NCBI GenBank assembly: GCA_947452065.1
Contig: CANGBB010000002.1
Span: 310,001-374,000, forward strand
Direction of reading: 5' to 3'
DNA: 64,000 nt
Origin: Gammaproteobacteria bacterium
GTDB taxonomy: Bacteria > Pseudomonadota > Gammaproteobacteria > Steroidobacterales > Steroidobacteraceae
Below the pieces are notes generated by a model that made no database searches, was not told where the DNA came from, and saw nothing but the letters and a program-made list of their open reading frames with translations. Below, in pieces: positions 21,729-31,932 of the stretch. The stretch's first letter is position 1, and each line of letters starts with the position of its first letter. A program made the translations under genes and the position numbers.

Positions 21729-23495
21729 ATGAGCACTGATTCCAAGCGCAACACGGTTGCTGATCCACGCTACGCACCCGGTACGGTGTATCGGCGCCTG
21801 CTGAGCTATGTCTGGCCGCACTGGCGCATGTATGCGTTTGGCGTCGTGGGCATGCTGCTGTACTCGGGCAGCCAGTTCTACACCGTGAGGCTTGTGCAGC
21901 TGCTAGCTGAAAGACTCTCGGTGGGTGATCACCACATCCTCAAATGGCTGCCGTTGATGATGATGGGCTTGTTCGTGCTGCGTGGTCTCGGCGACTTCAT
22001 GGCCAACTACTTCCCGGGCTGGGTGGGGCGACAGGTCATCAAATCGCTCCGCACCGAACTGTTCGCCAAGTACATGACTCTGCCGACCGGTTACTACGAC
22101 CGCGAGTCCTCCGGCCAAATGCTCACGCGACTGACCTACACCATCGAACTGCTGGCCGAGTCCGTCACCAACTCCGTCACGGTGCTGTTCCGCGATTCAA
22201 TCACGGTGGCCGGACTGATCGGTTACCTGTTCTACCTTGACTGGAAACTGACCTGCGCCTCATTAATGGTTGCGCCGCTCATCGCTGCCATGGTCCGCGG
22301 CGTCAACCAGCGTCTGCGCCGCTACAGCGCTCGCATCATGCAATCGGTCAGTGACGTCACGCGGGTTGCCAAGGAAGCGCTGGATGCACACCGGGTGGTG
22401 AAGGTCTTCAATGCGCAGCGCCATCTGGCTGCCACGCTGGAGGCGGCCAACGAGCGCAACCGCCACAGCAACATGCGGCTCGTGTCGGTGCGTTCCAGCA
22501 GCAATCCCATCGTGCAAATGATCTCCGTATTGGGACTGGCGACGATGTTGTACATCGCCTGGCTCCGCATCGAAGTCGGCAGCATGGAGGTCAAGAGTCT
22601 CGCCACCTATCTGGCCGCGCTCATGCTGATTCCTGAAGCGCTCAAGCGCCTGATGAGTGTCGTCGGCCCGCTGCAGCAGGGCATCGCTGCCGGTGCCGAT
22701 GTCTTCACTGCGCTCGACACGCCCGCCGAACCCGCCGGCGGCGAACGCGTCATGGTGCGTGCCCGCGGCGAGGTCGAGTTCCGCGGTCTGAGTTTCGCCT
22801 ATGCGTCGGACCGGCCCGCGGTTCTCGACAATATCAACCTGCGCGTGCCGGCCGGCTCCACCGTGGCCATCGTCGGGCGCTCGGGCAGCGGCAAGAGCAC
22901 GCTGGTGTCGCTGCTACCGCGCTTCTATGACCCTTCGGCCGGCCAAATTCTGCTCGATGGCATCGACATCCGCGATCTGTCGCTGCATGACCTGCGCGCT
23001 CAGATGAGCATGGTCAGTCAGGAGATCGTGGTCTTCGACGACACCATCCGTAACAACATCCTCTTCGGTGCCCAGGGTGTCAGCGACGCCGACGTGGAGG
23101 CTGCGGCATTCGCAGCCCATGTGAGTGAATTCGTCGCAGACATGCCGCTGAAGCTCGATACGCCCACCGGTGATCGCGGTATGCAGCTCTCTGGCGGGCA
23201 GCGCCAGCGCATCGCGATCGCTCGCGCCCTGTTGCGCAACACGCCGCTGCTGATCCTCGACGAAGCCACTTCCTCGCTGGATACTGCGGCCGAACGTCAT
23301 ATTCAATCCGCGCTTGAGGAACTGGTGAAGAACCGCACGACGTTCATCATCGCGCATCGTCTCTCGACCATTGAGCACGCCGACCTGATCGTCGTCATGC
23401 AGGAAGGGCGCATCGTCGAGACGGGTACACACACCGAACTGCTGGCCCGCGCGGGTGCCTACGCCACGCTGCACCGTCTGCAGTTCAACGTCTGA
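21729..23495 (+). CDS. msbA: Lipid A export ABC transporter ATPase/permease
   Basis: GRSGSGKSTLVSLLPRFYDP, LSGGQRQRIAIARALLRNTPLLILDEATSSLD; context exbBD-lpxK; start 21729. Confidence 0.95.
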   Translation: MSTDSKRNTVADPRYAPGTVYRRLLSYVWPHWRMYAFGVVGMLLYSGSQFYTVRLVQLLAERLSVGDHHILKWLPLMMMGLFVLRGLGDFMANYFPGWVGRQVIKSLRTELFAKYMTLPTGYYDRESSGQMLTRLTYTIELLAESVTNSVTVLFRDSITVAGLIGYLFYLDWKLTCASLMVAPLIAAMVRGVNQRLRRYSARIMQSVSDVTRVAKEALDAHRVVKVFNAQRHLAATLEAANERNRHSNMRLVSVRSSSNPIVQMISVLGLATMLYIAWLRIEVGSMEVKSLATYLAALMLIPEALKRLMSVVGPLQQGIAAGADVFTALDTPAEPAGGERVMVRARGEVEFRGLSFAYASDRPAVLDNINLRVPAGSTVAIVGRSGSGKSTLVSLLPRFYDPSAGQILLDGIDIRDLSLHDLRAQMSMVSQEIVVFDDTIRNNILFGAQGVSDADVEAAAFAAHVSEFVADMPLKLDTPTGDRGMQLSGGQRQRIAIARALLRNTPLLILDEATSSLDTAAERHIQSALEELVKNRTTFIIAHRLSTIEHADLIVVMQEGRIVETGTHTELLARAGAYATLHRLQFNV

Positions 23496-23516
23496 TCGCA
23501 CGACGGCCGGCAGCGC

Positions 23517-24686
23517 ATGGAAGCCTGGCTGAATTCCATCTGGTACGGACCACGCAAGGCGCCATGGCTGCTGAGGCCACTGGCGTGGCTGTTCGCGGCG
23601 CTGGTTGCGCTGCGACGCCTCGCCTATGCGCGAGGCTGGTTTCGCTCCACGCGATTACCGCTCCCGGTCATCGTGGTCGGTAACCTCACCGTCGGCGGCA
23701 CCGGCAAGACGCCGCTGACGCTGTGGTTGGTCGAACAGTTGCAGCAGCGCGGTCTGCGACCCGCTGTAGTAATGCGTGGCTATGGCGGCTCCTGCGCCCG
23801 CAGCGGCCGGACAACGCGTGTGACCGCCACGCATTCCGCGGCAGAAGTGGGTGACGAAGCATTGCTGATCGCGCAGCGATCGGGCTGCATCGTGGTGGTC
23901 GCGCGAGATCGTGTGGCCGCTGCGCGTCACGCCATCGATGAAGGCGCGCAGCTCATCATTGCGGACGACGGCTTGCAGCACCTGCGGTTGCGGCGTGATC
24001 TGGAGATCATCGTCGTGGACGGCGTGCGCCGCTTTGGCAATGGCTGGATGCTGCCCGCCGGTCCGCTGCGCGAGCCACTGCAGCGGCTCGGCGGTAACGC
24101 AATCGTGGTGCAGAACGGTGGCGAGACGCCGGTATGCGCCGGCGCTTTGCGTATGCAGGTGACCGGCAACAGTTTGCGGCGTGTGGATGGTCAGGGCAGT
24201 CCCGAGCCCTTGAGCGCATGGCGTCATCGGTCGGTGCATGCGCTGGCCGCAATCGGCAATCCCGATCGCTTCTTCGCGCTGCTCGAGTCGGCTGGCCTGC
24301 AGCTCGACCGCCATGTCCTGCCTGACCATCACGCACTGACGCCGCAGGTGCTGCAGCGACACCAGGGTCATCCGCTGCTGATGACTGAGAAGGATGCAGT
24401 AAAATGCCGCGGCTTTGCTCAACCTGAACACTGGTATCTACCGGTTCAGGCCATATTTTCGGACACCGACACGCACCGCCTGCTGGGGAGAATCATGATG
24501 GAAGCACGTCTGCTGGATCTGCTGGTATGTCCCCTGTGCAAGGGCCCGCTGGTCTTCGACAAGTCATCGCAGGAACTGGTGTGCCGTGCCGAGCGGCTGG
24601 CCTATCCGGTGCGCGACGGCATCCCCGTGATGCTCGAAGAAGAGGCGCGTCAGCTCCCCGCCGACGATCCGCGCCTGGCGCGTTGA
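23517..24686 (+). CDS. lpxK: Tetraacyldisaccharide 4'-kinase fused in frame to a Trm112/YcaR-like zinc-binding domain
   Basis: [26 protein letters not shown]-terminal [52 protein letters not shown] without intervening stop. Confidence 0.92.
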   Translation: MEAWLNSIWYGPRKAPWLLRPLAWLFAALVALRRLAYARGWFRSTRLPLPVIVVGNLTVGGTGKTPLTLWLVEQLQQRGLRPAVVMRGYGGSCARSGRTTRVTATHSAAEVGDEALLIAQRSGCIVVVARDRVAAARHAIDEGAQLIIADDGLQHLRLRRDLEIIVVDGVRRFGNGWMLPAGPLREPLQRLGGNAIVVQNGGETPVCAGALRMQVTGNSLRRVDGQGSPEPLSAWRHRSVHALAAIGNPDRFFALLESAGLQLDRHVLPDHHALTPQVLQRHQGHPLLMTEKDAVKCRGFAQPEHWYLPVQAIFSDTDTHRLLGRIMMEARLLDLLVCPLCKGPLVFDKSSQELVCRAERLAYPVRDGIPVMLEEEARQLPADDPRLAR

Positions 24687-24721
24687 GCAGCTCCGGCACG
24701 CACGCTCGACGGCCAGCCATC

Positions 24722-25483
24722 ATGAGCACTGCCTTCAAGATCGTCATTCCGGCCCGCTACGCATCTACACGTCTGCCCGGCAAGCCGCTGATCGAACTCG
24801 CTGGCCGACCGATGATCCAGTGGGTCTACGAGCGGGCCTGCTACGCCGGCGCAGCGCACGTGGTGGTCGCAACCGATGACGAACGCATTGCCAGCGTCGC
24901 GCGCGGCTTCGGTGCCGATGTGTCCATGACCGATGCCAGCCATGTCTCCGGATCGGATCGCATCGCAGAGGTGGCTCGCACGCGTGGCTGGGGCGCGCAG
25001 GACATTGTGGTCAATGTGCAGGGCGACGAGCCGATGCTGCCCGCCGTGTTGATCGCACAGGCCGCCGCTCTGCTGGCCACTTGGCCACAAGCGGACATCG
25101 CCACTCTGGCCACGCCGATCACCAGCCTGAAAGCATTCATGGATCCGAATGTGGTGAAGGTGGTGACTGATCGCACGCAGCGTGCGTTGTACTTCAGTCG
25201 TGCGCCCATCCCCTGGCAGCGCGATGGTGCTCCCGCGGGAATCAGCAGTCAGCAGAGCTTTGCTGATGCGCGCCGGCACATCGGTTTGTACGCCTACCGC
25301 GTCGCATCGCTGCTGCGGCTCTCATCGTTGGCGCCCACGCCTCACGAACAAGCCGAAAAGCTCGAGCAACTCCGGGCGCTGGAGAACGGCATGGACATCC
25401 GGGTCGCGGACGCGGCTGAACCGCCGGGCCCGGACGTCAATACCGCCGACGATCTGCAGCGCGTGCAGTCACTGCTGCGCTGA
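24722..25483 (+). CDS. kdsB: 3-deoxy-manno-octulosonate cytidylyltransferase
   Basis: MSTAFKIVIPARYASTRLPGKPLIELAGRPMIQWVYERA; VNVQGDEPM; start 24722 preferred. Confidence 0.96.
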   Translation: MSTAFKIVIPARYASTRLPGKPLIELAGRPMIQWVYERACYAGAAHVVVATDDERIASVARGFGADVSMTDASHVSGSDRIAEVARTRGWGAQDIVVNVQGDEPMLPAVLIAQAAALLATWPQADIATLATPITSLKAFMDPNVVKVVTDRTQRALYFSRAPIPWQRDGAPAGISSQQSFADARRHIGLYAYRVASLLRLSSLAPTPHEQAEKLEQLRALENGMDIRVADAAEPPGPDVNTADDLQRVQSLLR

Positions 25484-25506
25484 GCTGCAGATCGCTGACG
25501 TTTCGC

Positions 25507-28107
25507 TTACTCGTCGCGGCGCTGGCCGTCGCTGCGCCAAACCGTCGGCGAGGGTGAGGAAGACCACACCACCTGCTTGGGTTCAGCCGGTGCCGCTGCG
25601 GGCGTCGGTGAAGCGACGGGTGCCACTGCGGGTGCCGGCGAGGGCGCCGGTGCCGGTACAGGTGCTGGTGCAGGCGCCGGCGCCGGTGCCGGAGCACTGG
25701 CTGGCTCGGACGACCACGACGACACTTCCGGTGCGCGCGGTGCTGCGGTTTCCGTAGCGCCACCAGTCCAGCTCATTGGGCTGCGCGGCAGCGGCGGTGC
25801 ATCCAGATGCGTCTCCGGAGCCCGCGACACCTCACCCGATGAGCTGAAGCCCACATCGCCACCCGCCGGAGCACTGCTCTGGCCAGCGGATGCATCGCCA
25901 CCTTCCGTGGCGCCGGTCAGCTCACGCTGAGCGCGATTGGCTCCACCGCGGCGGCGACGACCGCCGCGACGCGAACGGCGTCCAGTGCGCTCGCCTTCCT
26001 CGCGCGGCGGTGCGCCTTCCGCACCGTTGGTCGGCAAGGCTGCGCCGCGATTCTCAGTGTCTGCTGCTGCGTTCTCGCGGCTGCTTTCACGCGGGGGTGC
26101 TTCACGACGTGATTCCTGACGCGGCTGCTGTTCACGCCGCGCGTTGCCGGAGCGCTCACCGCGCTTCTCGCCGTCCTCACGGTCACGGCCCTGACGCGAA
26201 CGATCGCCGCGCTCCTGCCGCTCACCGTGCTCGCCACGGCCACCACGCTCACCACGTTCGCCGCGCTCATGGCGACGCGAGTCACCGTGTCCATCACGAC
26301 GTCCGCCGCTGCGATGCTCTGAACGACGCTCGCCGCGGCCTTCGCCGCCGCCGCGCTGTCCGCGCTTGCGAGCCGTGCCATCGTTGGCGGCCTCGGCGAC
26401 CACGCCGGTGCCAAACAGATAACGCCAGGCGCGCACCAGTATCCCGGTCTGCGACTGAGCGTCGGTACCCGCCGCAGCCCGTGAAGGCGCGGCGATGATC
26501 GGAGCGGGCGGGGGCACGATCGGCTGCACTGCCGGTGCCTCGGTCGGTGGCTTCTTCTCGCCGACGCTGGTCGGATCCGCCACCACCGGCGGCTGCGGAA
26601 TCTGGAAGCTCAGCTGATTGTTCTCGGGCAGACCCGCCTCGTCATCACGGACCCGGCGGATCGAATATTCCGGGGTCTGGATGTGCGGGTTCGGCACGAT
26701 GATGACTTCGGTGTGTGTCCGCGCGCCCAGCTCGTTGAGCCAGTCGCGCTTCTCGTTGATGAGGTAGGTGGCCACATCCACCGGCACCTGCACCACCACG
26801 CGGGAGGTGCGATCCTTGCGCGCATCCTCACCGATCAGGCGCAGGATCGACAGCGCCAGCGATTCCACGCTGCGGATGCTGCCGATGCCCGAGCAGCGCG
26901 GGCAGACCAGATGACTGGAGTCGCCGAGGCTGGGGCGCAGACGCTGCCGCGACATCTCCAGCAGCCCGAAGCGCGACAGCCGGCCGATCTGGATGCGTGC
27001 CTTGTCAGCGCGCATCGCATCGCGCAGCCGATCCTCGACGGCGCGCTGGTTCTTGCCGTCTTCCATGTCGATGAAGTCGATGACGATCAGGCCGCCGATG
27101 TCGCGGATGCGCAGCTGTCGCGCAATCTCGTCAGCCGCCTCGAGGTTGGTGTTGGTCGCCGTCGCCTCGATATCGCTCCCGCGCGTGGCGCGCGCCGAGT
27201 TGATGTCGATGGAGACCAGAGCCTCGGTGTAGTCGATGACCAGCGAGCCACCCGAGGGCAGCTGCACCTTGTGTGCATAGGCCGACTCGATCTGGTTCTC
27301 GATCTGATAGCGCGTGAACAGCGGAATGTCGTCGGTGTAGACCTTCAGCTTGCGCAGCATGTCCGCGGGCATCGAGCGCTGCATGTATTCGGCGGCCTTC
27401 TTGAAGGCCACCTCGTCGTCCACCAGGATCTCGCCGATGTCGTCGCTGAAGTAGTCGCGGAGCGAGCGGGTGACGGCATCGCCTTCCTGCCAGACCAGGA
27501 ACGGGGCCGGACGATCCTTGACCGCCAGCTCAATGGCATCCCACTGGCTCTTGAGGTTATCCAGATCCCACTGCAGCTCTTCGGCGCTGCGTCCCACGCC
27601 GGCCGTACGCACGATGGCGCCCATGCCTTCGGGCACCTTCAGCTGGTTCATGGCGTCCCGCAGTGCGTCGCGCTCCTCGCCCTCGACACGGCGGGACACG
27701 CCGCCCGCGCGCGGGTTGTTCGGCATCAGCACCAGGTACCGGCCGGCCAGGCTGATGAAGGTGGTCAGCGCTGCACCCTTGTTGCCGCGCTCCTCCTTCT
27801 CGACCTGAACCAGCAGTTCCTGACCCTCGGTGAGCAGGTCACGGATGCCGCGATTGCTGCCGCTGCCGGGGCGGAAATATTCCTTGGAGATTTCCTTCAG
27901 CGGCAGGAAGCCGTGGCGCTGCGCGCCGTAATCAACGAAGCAGGCTTCGAGCGACTGTTCGACGCGCGAGATGCGCGCCTTGTAGATGTTGGACTTCTTC
28001 TGTTCCCGCGAGGGGATTTCGATGCTGAGGTCGAATAGTTTCTGACCATCAACCAGAGCGACACGCAACTCTTCCTGCTGAGTTGCATTGACAAGCATTC
28101 TTTTCAT
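25507..28107 (-). CDS. rne: Ribonuclease E/G
   Basis: [49 protein letters not shown] zinc link; Arg/Gly/Glu-rich and Ala-Pro-rich C-terminal tail. Confidence 0.96.
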   Translation of the reverse strand: MKRMLVNATQQEELRVALVDGQKLFDLSIEIPSREQKKSNIYKARISRVEQSLEACFVDYGAQRHGFLPLKEISKEYFRPGSGSNRGIRDLLTEGQELLVQVEKEERGNKGAALTTFISLAGRYLVLMPNNPRAGGVSRRVEGEERDALRDAMNQLKVPEGMGAIVRTAGVGRSAEELQWDLDNLKSQWDAIELAVKDRPAPFLVWQEGDAVTRSLRDYFSDDIGEILVDDEVAFKKAAEYMQRSMPADMLRKLKVYTDDIPLFTRYQIENQIESAYAHKVQLPSGGSLVIDYTEALVSIDINSARATRGSDIEATATNTNLEAADEIARQLRIRDIGGLIVIDFIDMEDGKNQRAVEDRLRDAMRADKARIQIGRLSRFGLLEMSRQRLRPSLGDSSHLVCPRCSGIGSIRSVESLALSILRLIGEDARKDRTSRVVVQVPVDVATYLINEKRDWLNELGARTHTEVIIVPNPHIQTPEYSIRRVRDDEAGLPENNQLSFQIPQPPVVADPTSVGEKKPPTEAPAVQPIVPPPAPIIAAPSRAAAGTDAQSQTGILVRAWRYLFGTGVVAEAANDGTARKRGQRGGGEGRGERRSEHRSGGRRDGHGDSRRHERGERGERGGRGEHGERQERGDRSRQGRDREDGEKRGERSGNARREQQPRQESRREAPPRESSRENAAADTENRGAALPTNGAEGAPPREEGERTGRRSRRGGRRRRGGANRAQRELTGATEGGDASAGQSSAPAGGDVGFSSSGEVSRAPETHLDAPPLPRSPMSWTGGATETAAPRAPEVSSWSSEPASAPAPAPAPAPAPVPAPAPSPAPAVAPVASPTPAAAPAEPKQVVWSSSPSPTVWRSDGQRRDE

Positions 28108-28477
28108 TGGACCCTACCGATTGGGCAAGCAGGGCCGACGACGGGTCGGGAATCCCAGAGATTATTGGGCGGCGCGGAAGCAAGTGCTTTGATAGCATCA
28201 CTTTTTGCATTGTCGCCGCGCGCTTTGCAGTTGCTCACAACAGCGAAGGCGGGCGCGCCGGAATCCTTGAGGGTCCACTGACCGGGTGCGTCCTGATGGC
28301 TCTGGTCTTATTTCTGGAGCCAGGTAGAGGACGCGACAGACAGGTCGGCCGACTCTTGCGCGATGGTCTCGTCACCGAGAACCAACTAACATGCGGCGTT
28401 CTGCCGCGATCTTGTGCCCGCCTTGAGCTGCGAGCGCCTTGGCGCCGGCCTAGGTCGGGACTTCCGGATTATAGGGT

Positions 28478-29596
28478 TTGACATACGTTAATTCAATGGT
28501 TTACCCACCTCACACACCCCCAGAGCCAGCAAACAGGTCCCAGGCACAGCAGATTCCGGTCAGCGATGAGCAGGCTGGGCAGCGCCTAGACCGGGTCCTG
28601 AGCGCCCTGCTGCCCGAGGTCCCGCGGACCCGGATCTTCCGCCTGATCCGCAAGGGCGAGGTCCGTGTGAACGGCAAGCGTTCCAGCCCCGAACACCGCG
28701 TTCAGGCCGGGGATATGGTTCGCGTGCCACCCGTGCGCCTAGAGGCCACGGAGGCCGGTACCACCACCGGTGCCGAGGGCGAGGTGCGGGCGTCCGGTCC
28801 GCGTGTGCCGCGCGCCCTGATCGAGCAGTTGGAGAGCGCCATCCTCTACGAGGACGACCGCCTGCTGGTGCTGAACAAGCCTTCCGGCGTGGCCGTACAC
28901 GGGGGCAGCGGCCTGAGCTTCGGCGTGATCGAGGCCCTGCGTGCGAGCCGTCCCGGCGAGACGCTGGAGCTGGCACACCGCCTAGATCGCGATACCAGCG
29001 GCTGCCTGCTGGTGGCCCGCAAAGCCTCGGCCTTGCGCGAACTGCATGCGCTGCTGCGCGAGAATCAGGTGCACAAGCAGTATCTGGTGCTGGTGTGCGG
29101 TCGCTGGGAGCTGGGCCACAAACATGTGCGGGCGGCGTTGCGCACGGATACGCGCGTGGGCGGTGAGCGCACCGTGCGTGTCGATGCGCAGGGCAAAGAG
29201 GCCCACACCGAGTTTCGCCTGGTGCAGCAGTTCGGCGCGCGTGCCTCACTGCTTGAGGCCACGCTGCACAGCGGGCGCACGCATCAGATCCGCGTACACG
29301 CCGCCTATTGCGGCCACCCCGTGGCTGGCGACGAAAAGTACGGCGACGATGCCGCCAACCAGGAATTCAAGACGCTGGGTCTGCGGCGGCTGTTCCTGCA
29401 TGCCCACAGCTGCTCATTCGATTGGCCTCGGGGTGGCGGGCATAGCTTCAGCGCGCCGCTCCCAGACGATCTGCGTGCGGTGCTCGATGCCTTCGCCGCC
29501 AGTCGGCCGGTCAGGGCAGGGCATAGCCCATCACGCGCAGGCTCGAAGCCAGGCGGATCAGCGGCAGGCCGACGAGGCCGGTCGGATCGTCGCTGA
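28478..29596 (+). CDS. rluC: RluC-type 23S rRNA pseudouridine synthase
   Basis: S4 domain plus LAHRLDRDTSGCLLVARK, GRTHQIRVHAAYCGHPVAGDEKYG; ATG 28496 is an alternative start. Confidence 0.92.
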   Translation: MTYVNSMVYPPHTPPEPANRSQAQQIPVSDEQAGQRLDRVLSALLPEVPRTRIFRLIRKGEVRVNGKRSSPEHRVQAGDMVRVPPVRLEATEAGTTTGAEGEVRASGPRVPRALIEQLESAILYEDDRLLVLNKPSGVAVHGGSGLSFGVIEALRASRPGETLELAHRLDRDTSGCLLVARKASALRELHALLRENQVHKQYLVLVCGRWELGHKHVRAALRTDTRVGGERTVRVDAQGKEAHTEFRLVQQFGARASLLEATLHSGRTHQIRVHAAYCGHPVAGDEKYGDDAANQEFKTLGLRRLFLHAHSCSFDWPRGGGHSFSAPLPDDLRAVLDAFAASRPVRAGHSPSRAGSKPGGSAAGRRGRSDRR

Positions 29597-30098
29597 GCAC
29601 CGCCTCGAACAGGGCGCTGCCCAACGCCTCCGAACGAAAGCTCCCGGCGCAGTCCAGCGGCGCGTCCGCTGCGACATAGCGTTCAATTTCGCCGCTCGAA
29701 AGCGTCCGGAAGCGCACTTCCGTCAGATGGGTGAAACAGTCTTGTCGCGCGCTATTCCGGTGCACCACGGCGACCGCTGAATGGAAAACCGCCGACCGAC
29801 CGGACAGACGGTGCAGCTGCGCCACGGCCGTGGCTGCGGTGCCTGGCTTGTCCAGCACCACGCCCTCACACAGCGCAACCTGATCACTCCCGATCACCAC
29901 GGCCCCGGGGTACTGCGCCGAAACGGCCTCCGCCTTGGCCAGGGCCAGTCGCGCCGCCCGCTCAGCGGCCGCCTCGCCGCTGCGATGGGCCTCGTCCACC
30001 TGTGGGGCAATGGCGCGGAAGGGCAGCCGCAGGCGCTCCAGCAGCTGGCGCCGATAAGGGGAGGTTGAGGCGAGGATCAGCTCCGGCAACGGGTTCAA
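29511..30098 (-). CDS. Maf-family nucleotide pyrophosphatase
   Basis: LILASTSPYRRQLLERLRLPF, VIGSDQVA; 3' end overlaps rluC convergently. Confidence 0.9.
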   Translation of the reverse strand: MNPLPELILASTSPYRRQLLERLRLPFRAIAPQVDEAHRSGEAAAERAARLALAKAEAVSAQYPGAVVIGSDQVALCEGVVLDKPGTAATAVAQLHRLSGRSAVFHSAVAVVHRNSARQDCFTHLTEVRFRTLSSGEIERYVAADAPLDCAGSFRSEALGSALFEAVLSDDPTGLVGLPLIRLASSLRVMGYALP

Positions 30099-30143
30099 GA
30101 CGTCTCCAGCTCAAAAAAACAAAGGGTTACGGCCACAGTGCTT

Positions 30144-30172
30144 TTGACTTGGGGCCGGCTGGTACCTATCAT
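30144..30172 (+). promoter_or_regulatory. Candidate sigma70 promoter for yceD-rpmF(-fabH)
   Basis: TTGACT (30144-30149), 17-nt spacer, TATCAT (30167-30172). Confidence 0.65.
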
Positions 30173-30181
30173 ACGCGGCCC

Positions 30182-30715
30182 ATGCCCGGCGGCTGGTCAA
30201 AGCAGCAAGATGTCAACCGACTGGCGGATGCGCAGACGGAGTTGGAGTATTCCATCCCCGTCAGCGATTTGCCCGGTCTGGCTGACAAAGTGTCCGCGGA
30301 TAGCGGACCGCTGCAGGCACGCCTGAGTTTCGGGCGCGAGCAGGGAATGCCGGTCGTGGACATCGCGGTCGGCGGTGCGGTGTGGTTGCAGTGCCAGCGT
30401 TGTATGCGCCGCTACGAGCAGCCGCTGGATCTGCACTCGCGGGCAGCGCTGCTGCAGAGCGAGGAGGATGCCGATCGCGCCCCGGCGAGCCTGGAGACAG
30501 TCCTGGCGCCGGAAGGTCGAGTCAGCGCTGCGGCGCTGGTGAATGAAGAGGTGTTGCTGGCCATTCCATTGGCTCCGCGACACCTGGATGAATCGCAGTG
30601 TGCCACTGAGGTGGTCGCTGTCACCGTTGCCCCGCCCGCGGAGGTAACGGAGGAGGCTGACACGCGTCGGCCGTTTGCAGATTTGCAGGCATTGCTCAAA
30701 AAAGGCCGTGCCTGA
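30182..30715 (+). CDS. yceD: YceD/DUF177 family protein
   Basis: CQRCMRRYEQPL motif, position directly upstream of rpmF; start 30182. Confidence 0.88.
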   Translation: MPGGWSKQQDVNRLADAQTELEYSIPVSDLPGLADKVSADSGPLQARLSFGREQGMPVVDIAVGGAVWLQCQRCMRRYEQPLDLHSRAALLQSEEDADRAPASLETVLAPEGRVSAAALVNEEVLLAIPLAPRHLDESQCATEVVAVTVAPPAEVTEEADTRRPFADLQALLKKGRA

Positions 30716-30744
30716 TTAGGTATTGATCAACAGGAGTCAGGAAC

Positions 30745-30936
30745 ATGCCCGTACAAAAGAGCCGCAAGACCCCGTCCAAGCGTGGCATGCACCGCTCACA
30801 CGACCGGCTGAGCGGGCCGGCGCTGTCCATCGATTCGCAGAGCGGTGAAACGCATCTGCGTCATTGCATCACCCCGGACGGCTTCTATCGCGGCAAGCGC
30901 GTGATCGAGAAGGCCGCCACCGACAAGCAGGACTGA
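30745..30936 (+). CDS. rpmF: 50S ribosomal protein L32
   Basis: [22 protein letters not shown]. Confidence 0.98.
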   Translation: MPVQKSRKTPSKRGMHRSHDRLSGPALSIDSQSGETHLRHCITPDGFYRGKRVIEKAATDKQD

Positions 30937-30947
30937 CGGTCCTGCCG

Positions 30948-31904
30948 ATGTACTCGCGGATCGCTGGAACCGGCAGCTACCTGCCGGCCGCGGTTGTCAG
31001 CAATGCTGATCTGGAACAGCGCATGGAGACCACTGACGAGTGGATCCGTGAACGCACCGGCATTCAGCGGCGGCATCGTGCGGCACCCGGCGAAACCACT
31101 GTCGACATGGCTGAGCATGCGGCCCGCGCCGCTTTGCTGGCCGCAGGTCGTGACGCGCGCGACGTTGATCTGATCATCGTTGCCACCTGCACGCCCGACC
31201 TGGTGTTTCCGAACCCCGGCGTGATGCTGCAAAAGCGACTCGGTTGCGTCGGTGGTCCGGCCTTCAGTGTCGAGGCCGCCTGCAGCGGCTTCATCTATGC
31301 CATGTCGCTGGCCGACAAGTTCATCCGCGCCGGCGAATCCAAGTGTGCGCTGGTGGTGGGATCCGAGACGCTCTCGCGCATCACCAATCACGACGATCGA
31401 GGCACGGCCATCCTCTTCGGTGACGGTGCCGGCGCCGTGTTGCTCGAAGCCCATGCGGAGCAGGGGATCATTTCGACCCACCTGCGTGCCGACGGCAACT
31501 ATCAGGATCTGCTGTACTGCTCAGGTGGCATCTCCCGCGGACATGCGCCGGGCGGTGATCACATCGTCATGGCCGGCTCTGAGGTGTTCAAGATGGCCGT
31601 CACGATGCTCGGACGCATCGTCGATGAAACACTCGCGGCCAATGGTCTGCCCAAGTCGGCGGTGGACTGGCTGGTGCCGCATCAGGCCAACATCCGCATC
31701 ATTCAGGCCACGGCGAAAAAGCTCGACATGCCGATGGAGCGGGTGATCGTCACGGTGCAGGAGCATGGCAACACTTCCACCGCATCGGTGCCGCTGGCGC
31801 TGGATGCCGGTGTGCGAGACGGGCGCATCAAGCGCGGTGAACTGCTGCTTCTGGAAGCCTTCGGTGGTGGTTTCACCTGGGGCTCGGCACTGGTCCGTTA
31901 CTGA
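30948..31904 (+). CDS. fabH: Beta-ketoacyl-ACP synthase III
   Basis: ETTDEWIRERTGIQRRH, VEAACSGFIYAMSLA, VPHQANIRII, GNTSTASVPLAL; start 30948. Confidence 0.97.
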   Translation: MYSRIAGTGSYLPAAVVSNADLEQRMETTDEWIRERTGIQRRHRAAPGETTVDMAEHAARAALLAAGRDARDVDLIIVATCTPDLVFPNPGVMLQKRLGCVGGPAFSVEAACSGFIYAMSLADKFIRAGESKCALVVGSETLSRITNHDDRGTAILFGDGAGAVLLEAHAEQGIISTHLRADGNYQDLLYCSGGISRGHAPGGDHIVMAGSEVFKMAVTMLGRIVDETLAANGLPKSAVDWLVPHQANIRIIQATAKKLDMPMERVIVTVQEHGNTSTASVPLALDAGVRDGRIKRGELLLLEAFGGGFTWGSALVRY

Positions 31905-31932
31905 TCGTTTATCGATCCGTCTTCATGCTGCC

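Noticed and set aside
25600-25700. Ala-Pro repeat resembling a tandem repeat or CRISPR-like pattern
   Set aside because: Degenerate GCx-CCx codon repetition in the RNase E tail, no spacer structure
26683-28038. 451-aa + strand ORF
   Set aside because: Shadow of rne in high-GC sequence; no recognisable motifs
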